64,000 nucleotides of DNA from Lithobates sylvaticus (lineage: Eukaryota; Chordata; Amphibia; Anura; Ranidae): contig CM053031.1 in the NCBI GenBank assembly GCA_028564925.1, positions 163,162,726 to 163,226,725 of the forward strand, given 5' to 3'. Within the stretch, counting starts at the first letter, position 1; each line of letters begins with the position of its first letter. The notes below the pieces were generated by a model. That model was not told where the DNA came from. It was given only the letters and a program-made list of their open reading frames with translations, and searched no databases. Below, piece after piece: positions 32,601 through 42,861 of the stretch. The translations under genes and the position numbers were made by a program.

Positions 32601-34121
32601 CAGGCCAAGGATGGGCTATTGTGGCATGGGGATAAAATTTTCATTCCCGAGGGTCTGCGGGTAACCGTCCTGGAATTGTGCCATGATCACAAGCTTGCTG
32701 GACACTTTGGTGTCACCAAGACCACTGAATTGGTACAACGTACCTTCTGGTGGCCCCAGCTAAGGGAAGACTGCAGGAAATTTGTGGAAACATGTACTGT
32801 GTGTATTCGGAGCAAAAGTCACAGAACCAAAGCCTGGGGCTTACTCAAGCCATTACCAGTCCCAGATCGTCCCTGGAAAATGCTGTCCATAGATTTCATT
32901 GTGGAACTGCCCCCAGCAGAGGACCACACTACGATCTTCGTGATAGTTGATCGTCTGTCAAAAATGGCACACTTTGTTCCCATGAAGGGTACCCCTTCTG
33001 CCTCAGAAACTGCACAAGTGTTCATCCGAGAAATCATCAGACTCCATGGGGTACCAGCCAACATAGTGTCCGACCGAGGGGTACAGTTCACCTCTCGGTT
33101 CTGGAAATCACTCTGCAAGGCCCTCAACATTGAGCTATCGTTTTCTTCCGCTTATCACCCTCAAACCAATGGGCAGACCGAAAGAACCAATCAGACTCTG
33201 GAACAATATCTTCGATGCTTTTCTTCCTTCTCCCAAGACGATTGGATCTCTCTGTTACCAGTTGCCGAGTTTGCATATAACAATGCTATCCACTCGGCCA
33301 CCCAACAGACACCTTTCTTCGCCAACTATGGCTTTCACCCCTCATTCCTGCCCAATTCTCTTCCTGAATGCACTGTGCCCGCAGTCCAGGAGAAGATTGA
33401 CTTCTTTGCTTCCAATAACCAACTCCTGCAGGATACCATGGCTCGGACCCAGGAACATAACAAAACAGTCTTTGACCGAAAGAGGCGTGGAGAATTGATA
33501 CTGGCACCAGGTGACACAGTGTGGCTCTCCACCTTGAACCTGAAGTTGGCTTGTCCCTCAAAGAAACTGGGCCCTAAGTTCTTGGGTCCCTTTCCAGTCA
33601 AACGAAAGATTAATGAAGTAGCCTATGAGTTGGAACTTCCTGATTCCCTCAAGGTCCATCCAGTCTTTCATGTTTCCCTGTTAAAACCTTCCACTTCCAA
33701 CCCCTTTCCCAACAGAAGGACGGTACCCCCAGATCCAGTCTTGGTAGATGGCGAGGAAGAATATGAGGTAGAGGCCATACTAAATGTTAGAAAAAGGAGA
33801 AATCAGAACCAGTTCTTAATCAAATGGAAAGGATATGGTCCTGAAGAGAATTCCTGGGAGCCCGAGTGTAATATCCATGCTAAGAGTCTAGTTCAAGCCT
33901 TCAAAAGAGCTCATCCTGAGAGATTTGCCCAGAGGGGCACCCGGAGGTTGCCCCTAGGAGGGGGGCAATGTCATGAAGATCCTGCCAGAAATCTAAACCC
34001 GGGCCGTCCTGGCCCTCGGATTCCATTGCGCATGCGCATGCGCGCCCGGGCGCGGGCACGTGCACAACCGCGCACAGGGAGACGGGCGCGCGCCCTAGTT
34101 AGCACCAGCCGGCCTATTTAA
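29628..34121 (+). CDS. Gypsy B gag-pol polyprotein
   Basis: A single 1497-residue frame. Approximate domain order: gag capsid (residues 70-270), CCHC knuckle CLYCGEPGHYVRNC (about 303), aspartic protease with DSGACSCFMD (about 363), reverse transcriptase with [11 protein letters not shown] (about 680), RNase H with LEVDASEIAVGA (about 825), integrase with HHCC finger and DDE core (about 1020-1260), and a chromodomain with FLIKWKGYGPEENSWEPE (about 1400-1415). Gag and pol share one frame without the recoding site used by many relatives. The frame crosses into the 3' LTR, where its stop lies. In this family the chromodomain steers integration to marked chromatin. It looks whole. Confidence 0.9.
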   Translation: MSEPEQGAPAMEGLGQHLAGLTEAVKNLQQGYTRLEERVLALPGPSSTQGTPHPAIPPTGPAPTQTIVMLPPEPKVPTPEKFTGARGSFRTFRNSCELHFALQPRTFSLETTKVGFVIALLTGDPQIWAHRLVEQKDAALTSLSTFFDAMAQLYEDPQLSTTAEAALRSLQQGRRPAEDYVAEFRRWGADTDWNDAALRHQFRMGLSDALKDELARVGVPQTLNSLIDLSIQIDRRLRERRAERTLGSPKPTWMFPRGPSHFRTVPPVKPTRSSSASEPMQLGLLRPSLTPAERQRRRSNNLCLYCGEPGHYVRNCPAKLRKFPTILSSYVDPVTGVSSHLALSVSFQFSGRTLQTTAIIDSGACSCFMDSAFAARHRIPLRLRKQGLSVHLADGSTIKSGPVTQETAPLHTVISESHQELLCLDIISSPLFPVILGIPWLQAHNPVINWSTGEVAFSSPYCQRSCGFLVPAGPSALLCLENEAGLRQSIPEVYHAYLDVFSKQRADVLPPHRPYDCPIELLPGAKIPFGRVFPLTEVEQGKLKDYIDDNLKKGFIRPSTSPAGAGIFFVEKKDHSLRPCVDYRALNEVTVKNRYPLPLVPELFQRLGTASIFSKLDLRGAYNLIRIKDGDEWKTAFRSRFGHFEYLVMPFGLCNAPATFQSFINDVLRDFLDVFAVVYLDDILIFSSSLELHRGHVKSVLGRLRQHGLYAKAEKCLFEVESIPFLGLIISSRGIRMDPQKISAILDWPVPADKKGIQRFIGFANFYRKFIKGFSAIVTPITQLTKQGTRFHWSPEAQGAFEALKGLFTSAPILKHPDPSLPFVLEVDASEIAVGAILSQRQGIKALLHPVAFFSRKLSPAEKNYDVGDRELLAIKTALEEWRYLLEGAIHPILIFTDHKNLEYLKTAKRLKPRQARWALFFSRFTFHVTYRPGSKNAKPDALSRMYHKSRDGSPPDTILAPGNFLLLQEDLRSQLRRASSGLLPTPGPGLQAKDGLLWHGDKIFIPEGLRVTVLELCHDHKLAGHFGVTKTTELVQRTFWWPQLREDCRKFVETCTVCIRSKSHRTKAWGLLKPLPVPDRPWKMLSIDFIVELPPAEDHTTIFVIVDRLSKMAHFVPMKGTPSASETAQVFIREIIRLHGVPANIVSDRGVQFTSRFWKSLCKALNIELSFSSAYHPQTNGQTERTNQTLEQYLRCFSSFSQDDWISLLPVAEFAYNNAIHSATQQTPFFANYGFHPSFLPNSLPECTVPAVQEKIDFFASNNQLLQDTMARTQEHNKTVFDRKRRGELILAPGDTVWLSTLNLKLACPSKKLGPKFLGPFPVKRKINEVAYELELPDSLKVHPVFHVSLLKPSTSNPFPNRRTVPPDPVLVDGEEEYEVEAILNVRKRRNQNQFLIKWKGYGPEENSWEPECNIHAKSLVQAFKRAHPERFAQRGTRRLPLGGGQCHEDPARNLNPGRPGPRIPLRMRMRARARARAQPRTGRRARALVSTSRPI

Positions 34122-35756
34122 GCCTGACTTGAGCAGACGGTCTTTGCTGTCTGCTCTACAGCGTTGTGGTGTAGTAAAGTGAAACCTGATCCTGTTATAC
34201 CTGTTCCTTTGACCCGGCTTGCAATTAAGACTATCCTGCTTTCTGCCTGTACCCGACCCCGGCTTCCAGTGACCATCCTCCTGCCTGATCCATTGTACCC
34301 TGCCCTGGTTCAGATCTATTACCTGACTTTTGATGAACTTTGGTTCCTTGTTCAGCCTTGTCCAGTCTGCAGTCTGACCCTCTGTAACGAGCCTGTTCAC
34401 CTGTTGGTTCCAGTCCAGTCCGTGGTTCCGTTTCCTGTGTCCAGTTCCTGTCAGCTCTGCTATCCAAGCTTACCTGTGAACCTGGTTGCCAAGCCATTGT
34501 CCAGTTCCTGTCAGCTCTGCTATCCAAGCTTACCTGTGAACCTGTTGCCAAGCCGTTGTCCGGTTCCTGTCAGCTCTGCTATCCAGTTTACCTGTGAGCC
34601 TGCTTCCTGTGATCCTGCCAGCTCCGCTATCCGGTTTACCTGTGAGCCTGCTTCCTGTGATCCTGCCAGCTCCGCTATCCAGTTTACCTGTGAGCCTGCT
34701 TCCTGTGATCCTGTCAGCTCTGCTATCCAAGCTTACCTGTGAACCTGTTGCCAAGCCGTTGTCCGGTTCCTGTCAGCTCTGCTATCCAGTTTACCTGTGA
34801 GCCTGCTTCCTGTGATCCTGCCAGCTCCGCTATCCGGTTTACCTGTGAGCCTGCTTCCTGTGATCCTGCCAGCTCCGCTATCCAGTTTACCTGTGAGCCT
34901 GCTTCCTGTGATCCTGCCAGCTCTGCTATCCAGTTTACCTGTGAGCCTGCTTCCTGTGATCCTGCCAGCTCCGCTATCCAGTTTACCTGTGAGCCTGCTT
35001 CCTGTGATCCTGCCAGCTCTGCTATCCAGTTTACCTGTGAGCCTGCTTCCTGTGATCCTGCCAGCTCCGCTATCCGGTTTACCTGTGAGCCTGCTTCCTG
35101 TGATCCTGCCAGCCCCGCTATCCAGTTTACCCGTGAGCCTGCTTCCTGTGATCCTGCCAGCTCTGCTATCCAGTTTACCTGTGAGCCTGCTTCCTGTGAT
35201 CCTGCCAGCTCCGCTATCCGGTTTACCTGTGAGCCTGCTTCCTGTGATCCTGCCAGCTCTGCTATCCAGTTTACCTGTGAGCCTGCTTCCTGTGATCCTG
35301 CCAGCTCTGCTATCCAGTTTACCTGTGAGCCTGCTTCCTGTGATCCTGCCAGCTCCGCTATCCAGTTTACCTGTGAGCCTGCTTCCTGTGATCCTGCCAG
35401 CTCTGCTATCCAGTTTACCTGTGAGCCTGCTTCCTGTGATCCTGCCAGCTCCGCTATCCAGTTTACCTGTGAGCCTGCTTCCTGTGATCCTGCCAGCTCT
35501 GCTATCCAGTTTACCTGTGAGCCTGCTTCCTGTGATCCTGCCAGCCCTGCTATCCAGTTTACCTGTGAACCTGCTTCTCAGAGATCCTGCCTGCTCAGCT
35601 AACCTGTTCCCTTCCCACCGGTCTGTTGATCCTGCCAGGCACCCGTGCTCCTCCTCACTCCTGTCTCCCCTGTTCCCACACCAGGGGACCAGGAGTGGGA
35701 GACGCAAGGGAGGCCTCTCCCTGCAATCTCGGGCTCGCACCACCAGGTACGTGACA
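33969..35756 (+). repeat. Gypsy B 3' LTR
   Basis: Same ends and 48-bp repeats as the 5' LTR, 59 bp longer because of one extra GTTGCCAAGCC-containing block near 34500. A purine-rich tract ending GGGGGGCAA precedes it. Confidence 0.9.
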
Positions 35757-36472
35757 GTTAGGTACCTGAGTGGAGAGCCTGACTTTGCTGGGAGAGGGCC
35801 TCTCTTACGGCTCTGGTTCAGGGCCCACTGAAGTGGAGACAGTGGTCCCGTGAGCACAGCGGGGTAGGAGTGCCTGGACTGGATACTGTGGCAGATGCAG
35901 CTGGTCGGTAGCAATCTCCTGAAAGCTGAAGCAGCAGGGACAGGCAGGCAGCGGAGCAGGACCTGGATGCAGGATGACCCCGAGATGGCGTCAGCGATTC
36001 TGGAGATGTGCAGCATGCAGAGAGACAGGCAGAGGGGTCGTCAGGCAGGCCGGGTCTGGATACACTTGGCAGGCAGGTAAGTGGGCACAGGCGGCAGAGA
36101 GGTCAAACAGGCAGGAGGTCAGCGTTCAAATATCAGTCCAAAGCAGTGTCAACAAGCCGGGGTCAGGAATGGAGAAGGTAGCAGAGTCAAGTGGGAGCCG
36201 GGTCAGATTTACAGGGATATACAGGCAGGTTTCTCTAGGGTCACACTGTAGACGAACAGCACCTAACATGTGCAACTGCCACTTCTTTTAAAGGGCCACT
36301 GGCGCCAAACAGCGCTAGCGCGTCACGTGTGCGCCCGCGCTTGCTGCGCACGCGCGCATGCCCGAGGGGCACGCCAGCGCGCACCACCGCTCCGACGTCC
36401 AGACGTATCAGCGGCGCGCGTGCGCATGCGCGCGCGCCGATTCGATCGCACGTCGCAAGTGGAGTACTGACA
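35757..36472 (-). repeat. Gypsy A 5' LTR
   Basis: Matches 22975-23603 over its length, with about 80 bp of extra GC-rich sequence near 36340-36430. The first bases are the target-duplication copy made by Gypsy B. Followed by GATAT and the resumed MADF exon. Confidence 0.85.
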
Positions 36473-36477
36473 GATAT

Positions 36478-36861
36478 GTACAGGGAGCTGCCCTGTCTGT
36501 GGCAGGTAAACCACCCCTTTTATAATAATAAACCAAAGAGGAAGGCAGTGCTGGATCAATTGCTGGAATTTGTGAAGCCGGTGATCCCCACGACAGACAT
36601 CCCCTATTTGAAAGCCCTAATTGGTGGCATGAGGAGCCCTTATATTATACATCAAGAAGGTCCAGGATTCCCAGAGATCAGGAGCTGCAGCAGATGACAT
36701 TTTATGTACCCAGGCTGTGGTACTATGACAGACTGCATTTTCTGGCAGGCCAGACTGAACCCAGGCCAGCATTCTCCACTCTTCCTTCAAGGCTTCCTTC
36801 CACCCCAGCTGAGGCTTCTGACGACCAACCTAGGCCTTCCAGGCAGCCGAGCTTGAGTCAG
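36478..36861 (+). pseudogene. MADF-domain gene, rest of exon 1
   Basis: Frame resumes as MYRELPCLWQVNHPFYNNKP, KRKAVLDQLLEFVKPVIP and YLKALIGGMRSPY, the body of a MADF domain (about 85 residues in all). It then reads, after at least two small frame changes near 36640-36710, as VPRLWYYDRLHFLAGQTEPR and a Pro/Ser-rich tail PSTPAEASDDQPRPSRQPSL. It ends at donor CAG|GTATAG (36861/36862). MADF proteins bind DNA and often pair with a BESS motif for protein contacts; none is visible here. It is decayed. Exon 2 lies 25 kb away beyond L1-2. Confidence 0.75.
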
Positions 36862-36994
36862 GTATAGCATTCTTCAAAATATTTCTGGTTGTCAAATTAA
36901 TGATGTTAAATATATGTTAGTTTTGATAACTAATTTTCTGATTTCACAAAGTGACAGTAGTGGCCACAAATGATTGTGACAAGAATGAAAAATG

Positions 36995-37345
36995 CGGGGG
37001 CATGGCTTGGACATGGTGGAGTGAAGAGGCTCAAGGCTGGAGCTCCCGACTCGACAAAAAACGGCAAACAAGCCACTACTGCGCTTCTTTTAGCTAGCAA
37101 AGACCTACTGGAGAAAAAGAAAGACAATGGGATCAACTAGAGCTAGCCCAGCGGCCTCGATCAGCCGATATCTCCAATACCCTGCTCAGATGGCGGCACC
37201 TCCCGCCGCAACACGTGGGGGAAGAAGGCCAGAGGACTTACCTTCTACATCTATGGCCGCCTCACGAAGCCATGTTCCAAATTTGCTGGAGGGGATGCCT
37301 TCACTTCGAGCACCTCCACATGGAAGCCCGAGTAGTTCAGAAGAC
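36995..37345 (+). pseudogene. L1-2 leader and ORF1 N-terminus
   Basis: The ATG at 37127 begins MGSTRASPAASISRYLQYPA and continues about 73 residues to SSSEDSTGS, a typical disordered N-terminus of frog L1 ORF1 proteins. It is then cut by the junction with L1-3. The remainder of ORF1 is not visible at 50706 onward, so part is lost. Confidence 0.6.
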
Positions 37346-37346
37346 T

Positions 37347-40300
37347 CTACAGGGTCTGTTCATAGTGTTTACCACTGCTGCCCAGTATCTTTGTAGCTTC
37401 GGGGCATCTCCACAGCATGTTGACCAGTGTTCCATTATTAGCAAGGAAGCTGGGACAGAGTGGCGTGTCTTTCCTGTGCCATTTATGTAATTTCTCCGGT
37501 GTACGATGGATAATAAACAGTTGGGTACGTTTTTGAGAGGAAGATAGTGACACTGTCATGAAGGCTCTGCCAGTGGCCGGCGACATGGGGATCCTGCCAG
37601 TAATCGGCGCCTCAGCATCCCTGGTTCCCGTTCTCGGTTGCCATTGCGCATGCGCGAGCGCGCGCGTGCACGCACGCACCCGCACGCGCCCGCAGACAAG
37701 AGCACGCGTGCGTGAACGAGTGCGCGCCCCCATTGGCGCCAATGAGGCTATTTAAATCCGTCTGTCACTGACGGTCCCCGCTGTCTGCTCTACAGCGTTC
37801 TGTGAGAATACCTGATCTGAAATCTGTTTACCTGTGTTTGACCCGGCTATCCTTGACCTTCCGCTCTGTCCCTGCAAATCGACCTTGGCTTGTCTGCGAC
37901 CATTCTCTTGTCTTACCAATCTGTACTGCGCTGCCAGCCTGATACCTGACCCGGCCCGTCTGACCACCCAAGTCTGCCTGTGGTTCAAGTCTGCATACAG
38001 ATCCCAGTCTACCTGTTGTTCCAGTCTGCACACAGATCCAAGTCTGCCTGTGGTTCAAGTCTGCATACAGATACCAGTCTACCTGTTGTTCCAGTCTGCA
38101 CACAGATCCAAGTCTGCCTGTTGTTCCAGCCTGCACACAGTTCCAGCTTACCTGTTGTTCCAGTCTGCACACAGATCCAAGCCTGCCTGTTGTTCCAGCC
38201 TGCACACAGTTCCAGCTTACCTGTTGTTCCAGTCTGCATACAGTTCCAGTCTGCCTGTTGTTCCAGTCTGCACACAGATCCAAGTCTGCCTGTTGTTCCA
38301 GTCTGCATACAGTTCCAGTCTGCCTGTTGTTCCAGTCTGCACACAGGTCCAAGTCTGCCTGTTGTTCCAGTCTGCATACAGTTCCAGTCTGCCTGTTGTT
38401 CCAGTCTGCACACAGATCCAAGTCTGCCTGTTGTTCCAGTCTGCACACAGTTCCAGCTTACCTGTTGTTCCAGTCTGCATACAGTTCCTGTCTGCCTGTT
38501 GTTCCAGTCTGCACACAGATCCAGCCTACCTGTTATTACCTACTTACCTCAAACCGCTGAGCTGATCCAGGGATCTCTCGTACCGGTCTTGCTGTTCCTG
38601 CCAGGCACCTGTGCCCCTCCTGACTCCTGGTCCTACTGTCACATCACCAGGGGACCGGCGAGCGGGAGCCGCAAGGGAGGCCCTTCTCTGCTAATCAGAC
38701 TCACCACTACCAGGGGCGTGACAGACACTTTAGGTACGTTGTCCAGAATAGTGTTCCATTCCTCATCTGTAATGTGCCCAATATCTTCTCCCCACCCCAC
38801 TCTGCATTTCAAAGTCATTGCCTTAGATACTTGACCTAGGAGTGAGTTGTATATAGAAGAGATTTGTCCCTTCCAGGATGAGGACGTAATCAGTTGGGTA
38901 AGTACTCCCGTCCTAGTCAGTTTACAATCAGTTGTTGCAGCCTGTGCCGCTATTGCGTGCCTAAGTTGTAGGTATTGATAGAATGCAGTGTTTGGCAGGT
39001 TGAATTCTGTGCGTAGAGATTGGAAGTCCCGGAGTGTACCCCCACAATATAATTGTGGGATATAGTTTCCTCCGTTCCTTGACCAATTGGAGAATGCCTG
39101 TAATTTGTTCAGTTCTGGTTAGTTACAATTATCCCATATACGCAACCAGTTTGTGTACCCTGTATAATGTAGGTGTTGCTTAGCTTTATTCCATATTTTA
39201 TCTATTAGTATTAGTGTAGGGTATTGGTTCCGGGTTCCCAGTTCACCCGCCTCTATGCATTCCACAAGTCTGTCACCATACATCTGTGTTTAAATAATGT
39301 TCTGAATTGGATCTGAGGACTCAGGGCAGAGCCAGCCCGTTAAATGTTGCAGCTGGGCCACCATGAAATAATAAAATGGGTTTGGTACTGCTAGACCACC
39401 CGAGTCCTTGGCTTCTTCTTGTAAAGTTTCAAGTTTAATTCTTGGAACTTGTTTCCTCCAAATCAAAGTACGATATATGGTATTACACTTTTTGAACACA
39501 TGGATGGGAATCCAGAGAGGGGCGTTGTGGAGGGCATATAATATCTGTGGGTTCCAGACCATCTTTATCAGGTTGCATCGGCCGACAACCGAGAGCGGCA
39601 ACCTAATCCAGCTGGTCGTTTTTTCCTGGAATTTTTTAAAGAGTGGTTCTATATTTAGCTTTATAAATTGGTTCAAGTTAGGATGTATAACTATGCCTAA
39701 ATACTTGAATTTCTCCACCACTTTAATTTGCTTGGCTGTCCGGGGTAGGGGTCCATTTAGTGGGTCCAGGGGTAGTATTGTAGATTAGTCCCAATTTATT
39801 GTGAAACCGGAAAATGTTCCGAATGTGTGGATCAACTACATTATTTTAACCAATGAGGTGGATGTGTCCCCTAGAAAAAGGAGTGCGTTGTTGGCATATA
39901 ATGACAATTTGTCCTCCGTTTCACCCCTTTTAAATCCAACTATATCTGGGTTTCCCCTTATGGCAGCTGCCAGGGGTTCTATGGCAAGGGCAAAGAGTAA
40001 TGGGGACAGGGGACAGCCCTGTCTAGTGCCCCTATACAAAGCAAAGGAGGGTGACAAGGTGTTGTTTATTCTAATGCAAGCTTTAGGTTCCTTATAAAGT
40101 AGTTTAATCCAGGAGATGATGTTGTCTCCCAGATTAAGTTTTTCCAGTACTCTCCACAAATATTCCCACTCAACGCTATCAAACGCCTTAGCGGCATCTA
40201 GCGAGAGGATAGCTCTTTGACCCTGGTTATCAGTGGGTATTTGCATGTTGAGATAAACGCGGTGCAGATTATTTGCCGTAGATCTGTTTGGTATGAAGCC

Positions 40301-41984
40301 AGATTGGTCTGGGTGACACCACTTTAGAGAGCCGCAAGGCTATGGTTTTGGTGAGGAGTTTCAGGTCTGTATTCAGTAGGGATATGGGTCTGTATGACTC
40401 TGGTTTGTCTGGTTCTTTTCCTGGTTTTAGTATAACTACAACCACTGCTTCATACATGGATCTTGGCAAGGAATCTGAGCGAAATGCCTCCGTTAATGTA
40501 TGGAGCAACTCTGGTAGGAGTAGTCCTCCAAATTTTTTATACAGTTCAATTGGGAGAACGTCATTGCCCGGAGCTTTGGAATTTGGGAAAGTAGCTAGTG
40601 CAAGTTGTAGTTCCTCTAGAGTAAGAGGAGTATTAAGGAGTTTTTTATCTGCCTTCTGAAGTTGGGGTAGGGTAACAGAGTCTAGAAATCGTGTCAGTTC
40701 ATCTATGGGATATGATAACTTAGAGGAGTATAAGTCCTTGTAAAAGGAGCAGAATTCCTCCAAGATGGAAGGTGTGTCAGTAACAGCTAAGTTTGACGAT
40801 ACTGTTATGCTATGTATCACCTGAGGCTGTTGTGATTTGGCTAGCATGGCTAACATGTGGCCTGTTTTCTCCCCTTCCTCAAAATATGTTTGGGATTTAA
40901 AAAATCTTTTATTATCAGCTTGTTGTAGGTGTATCGTGCAATATATTTGCATCTATAAGTGCATCCCACCATTGTCTCTCATTTTCCGGAGATACAGTTC
41001 CTCCGCCTTCTCCACTGCCCTATCGGCATCTTCGGCCCACTGTCTGCTTCTAGTTTTAATTATGTTCACTTCTTTTATACACATCCCCCTAATAAAGGCT
41101 TTCAGGGTATCCCATACCACCCCCGGTGCAGTAGAAGGTTTATTCGTTTCCAGAAAATATTTAATTTTCGCCTGCATATTATCCGTATCAGTGAATAACT
41201 GGAGCCAAAAATGTTTAGCTTCCAGTGTATGGGCAAACATGTTTTTTGAAGGTTCAAGCTAAGCTGCACCGGCGAGTGGTCGGACAGCCCCCTAGCCAGG
41301 TAGGTTACCCTCGGATTGTAGGAGTGCGTTAGGTCATTTCCCATCGCAAAGTCTTTTCGCGATAGACTGGATTGTGTCAGCGAGTGACAAGAGAATTGGG
41401 CCTGCAGAGGAAACTTACATCTCTTCTGGAGTCTAGCTGTTAGCCCAGGCTCAGTCACAAACCTGGCCAAGGGAGTCTGCGTCCTAGGGCCTTGAGGACA
41501 GTATTTTTTGTAAACATCTAGAGAGATATCCAATGCTAATGTTAAATGTTAAAGCCTCCTAAGACATATACTGGTAGCTGTGGGTGCTTGGCTAAAAATC
41601 TAGCTAGACAAATTTGTAACACCTTTAGAGTAAAAGGAGGGGGCACATATACATTGGCAATAATACAAGCTTGTGTCTCCCACACCCCATTAGAAAAACA
41701 AATCTGCCTTCCGAGTCTATTTGTACATCTCGTTCAGTAAATGCAGTGGACCTGGAGAAGAGGGTGCTAACTCCCCTAGAGTATCTGGTATGTACAGAGT
41801 GGTATTGCACAGGGTACTTAGATATATGCAATAAATGAGTAGTGTCACTGGTAAGGTGGGATTCCTGAAGGCATATAATACTGGGCTTCAGTTGTGAGAG
41901 GAAAGTAAACAATGCAGTTCTCTATGTAGGGTCATGCAGTCCCCTAATATTCCAGGAGAGGATTGTGTCCCTTTGCTTACTCAT
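37347..41984 (-). pseudogene. L1-3 ORF2: endonuclease and reverse transcriptase, many breaks
   Basis: The minus strand begins MSKQRDTILSWNIRGLHDPT and continues with the endonuclease (FLSQLKPSIICLQESHLT). Reverse transcriptase follows: LTLEELQLALATFPNSKAPG with NDVLPIELY, SYRPISLLNTDLKLLTKTIA, LSLDAAKAFDSVEWEYLWRV, GTRQGCPLSPLLFALAIEP, and a mutated active site LSLYANNALLFL. The C-terminal part has FKYLGIVIHPNLNQFIK and VWNPQILYALHNAPLWIP. Several stops and frame changes interrupt it (for example a TAG after LHDPT and a frame change near 40260). After the solo LTR it ends with VNMLWRCPEATKILGSS. Length is near that of a complete ORF2. Confidence 0.8.
37554..38723 (+). mobile_element. Solo LTR of a Gypsy B-like element, 5-bp target duplication
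   Basis: Begins TGTCATGAAGGC and ends GGGGCGTGACA, flanked by GACAC at 37549-37553 and 38724-38728. It shares the promoter and start region of Gypsy B (TATTTAAA, then GCTGTCTGCT at 37780). It carries its own tandem array (about 37980-38530) of 30-39-bp units built on GTTCCAGTCTGCACACAGAT. It sits in L1-3 ORF2. Confidence 0.85.
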
Positions 41985-42373
41985 TAGGGTGGTGGGGATA
42001 CAATGTCAAGTGCACGTTCCATCGGTTAGTCAGTCCCTGAGAAGTGACCCGCCACACCCAAATCCACATGTTACCTGAGCGTACAGATGGTATGAGCAGC
42101 TTTACTTTCAATGTCACTTTCACTCCAATTCGGGGGGCAGATAAGTGGGGTAAAGTCAGATAGGATGAATGCCTGCAGAGATATAGCCCTCATAACAAGG
42201 TCTGAAAAATAACAAAAACAAAAAAAAGATGAAAAACAACAACAGGTTGCCAACAACAGAATTAGGCACAACAGTCATGAGCATGGGTGGTCTTGTTGAC
42301 AAACTTCCATGCCTTTTATAATAGACTAGATGAAGTAGTTGAACTAGTGGCGATACCAAAATCCCAATGATTT

Positions 42374-42861
42374 GAGAAAAAATTAGAGATGGGGGGGGGG
42401 GGGGGGGGGGGGGGAGAAAAAGAGGCCACAAGCCTCAGGGATTTTTTGTAAGTGGTATCTAGGTTGGCAGAAGTACACATAAGCAAAATGATGTATATAA
42501 AAATTAGAGTTTTATTTTCCCATAGGGACAAACAACAGCAAAGGACACAGGTAATACATCCATACTTTACAGACATATGTGTTAAATCAGACGAAATTTG
42601 TGCAGAGCTTCGCCATACTCGACATGTTTCACTCTATGGAGTTTCTTCAGGAGATTCATAGGTTTAGCTCAAAGATATGCTGAAATAACAAAGTTGCATG
42701 AAAATGCATCCTTTTCAATGTAACACAGACAGTGTACAGGTTTATACAAAGTATATGGATTGACTCAAGTATATACATCTGATGAACTGAGTATTTTATA
42801 CATAAATTGGTTTACAAGGTATTTCATGAACAAAGGGCATAGAAAGCAGATGGGGGTATGA
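42374..42861 (-). repeat. Penelope 3' pseudo-LTR (inverted copy)
   Basis: Its plus strand matches the minus strand of 48735-49209 at high identity over about 470 bp, including a G-run of about 26 bases at the outer side. The sense strand carries a hammerhead-like core at 42605-42670. Confidence 0.85.
42605..42670 (-). ncRNA. Hammerhead-ribozyme-like motif, sense strand of the Penelope element
   Basis: The minus strand reads, in order, GAGCT, CTC, CTGAAGA, an ACTC-CATA-GAGT hairpin, GAAA, CATG, TC, GAG, AGCTC. That is the order of a type I hammerhead: stem I strand, CUGANGA box, stem II, GAAA box, very short stem III, UH cleavage site, stem I strand. Stem I pairs GAGCT with AGCTC and CTC with GAG around an internal loop. 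Position 4 of the CUGANGA box is A where U is usual in many relatives, but N is allowed. Penelope elements are known to carry such ribozymes with minimal stem III that work as dimers. Confidence 0.65.

Larger units (their letters stand above)
27886..35756 (+). mobile_element. Gypsy B, sushi-type chromodomain LTR element, looks whole
   Basis: A Ty3/Gypsy chromovirus with 5-bp target duplication GTTAG (27881-27885 and 35757-35761), LTRs at 27886-29614 and 33969-35756, and one open gag-pol frame. The LTRs are nearly identical apart from one extra repeat block of about 59 bp and scattered substitutions, so insertion is recent. It lies inside Gypsy A in opposite orientation. No breaks seen. Confidence 0.9.
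22975..36472 (-). mobile_element. Gypsy A, sushi-type chromodomain LTR element, broken, split by Gypsy B
   Basis: A fossil Ty3/Gypsy chromovirus in minus orientation. Its LTRs lie at 22975-23603 and 35757-36472 (plus six bases at 27880-27885), and it has a 5-bp target duplication GATAT (22970-22974 and 36473-36477). The internal region (23604-27879) has, in order from 27867 downward, gag with a CCHC knuckle, protease, reverse transcriptase, RNase H, integrase and a chromodomain. It is broken, with about four breaks. The LTRs differ by an indel of about 80 bp and a few substitutions, so it is fairly young. Gypsy B has landed at the inner edge of its 5' LTR. Confidence 0.85.

Noticed and set aside
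22928-36861. MADF gene as a functional host gene
   Set aside because: Exon 1 is split by 13.5 kb of LTR elements, carries frame changes, and exon 2 is cut off; its neighbours are transposon genes.
37828-38834. Frames with repeated SAHRSKSACCSSLHT or QTGTTGRLGSVCRLEQQ
   Set aside because: Translations of the tandem array in the solo LTR.
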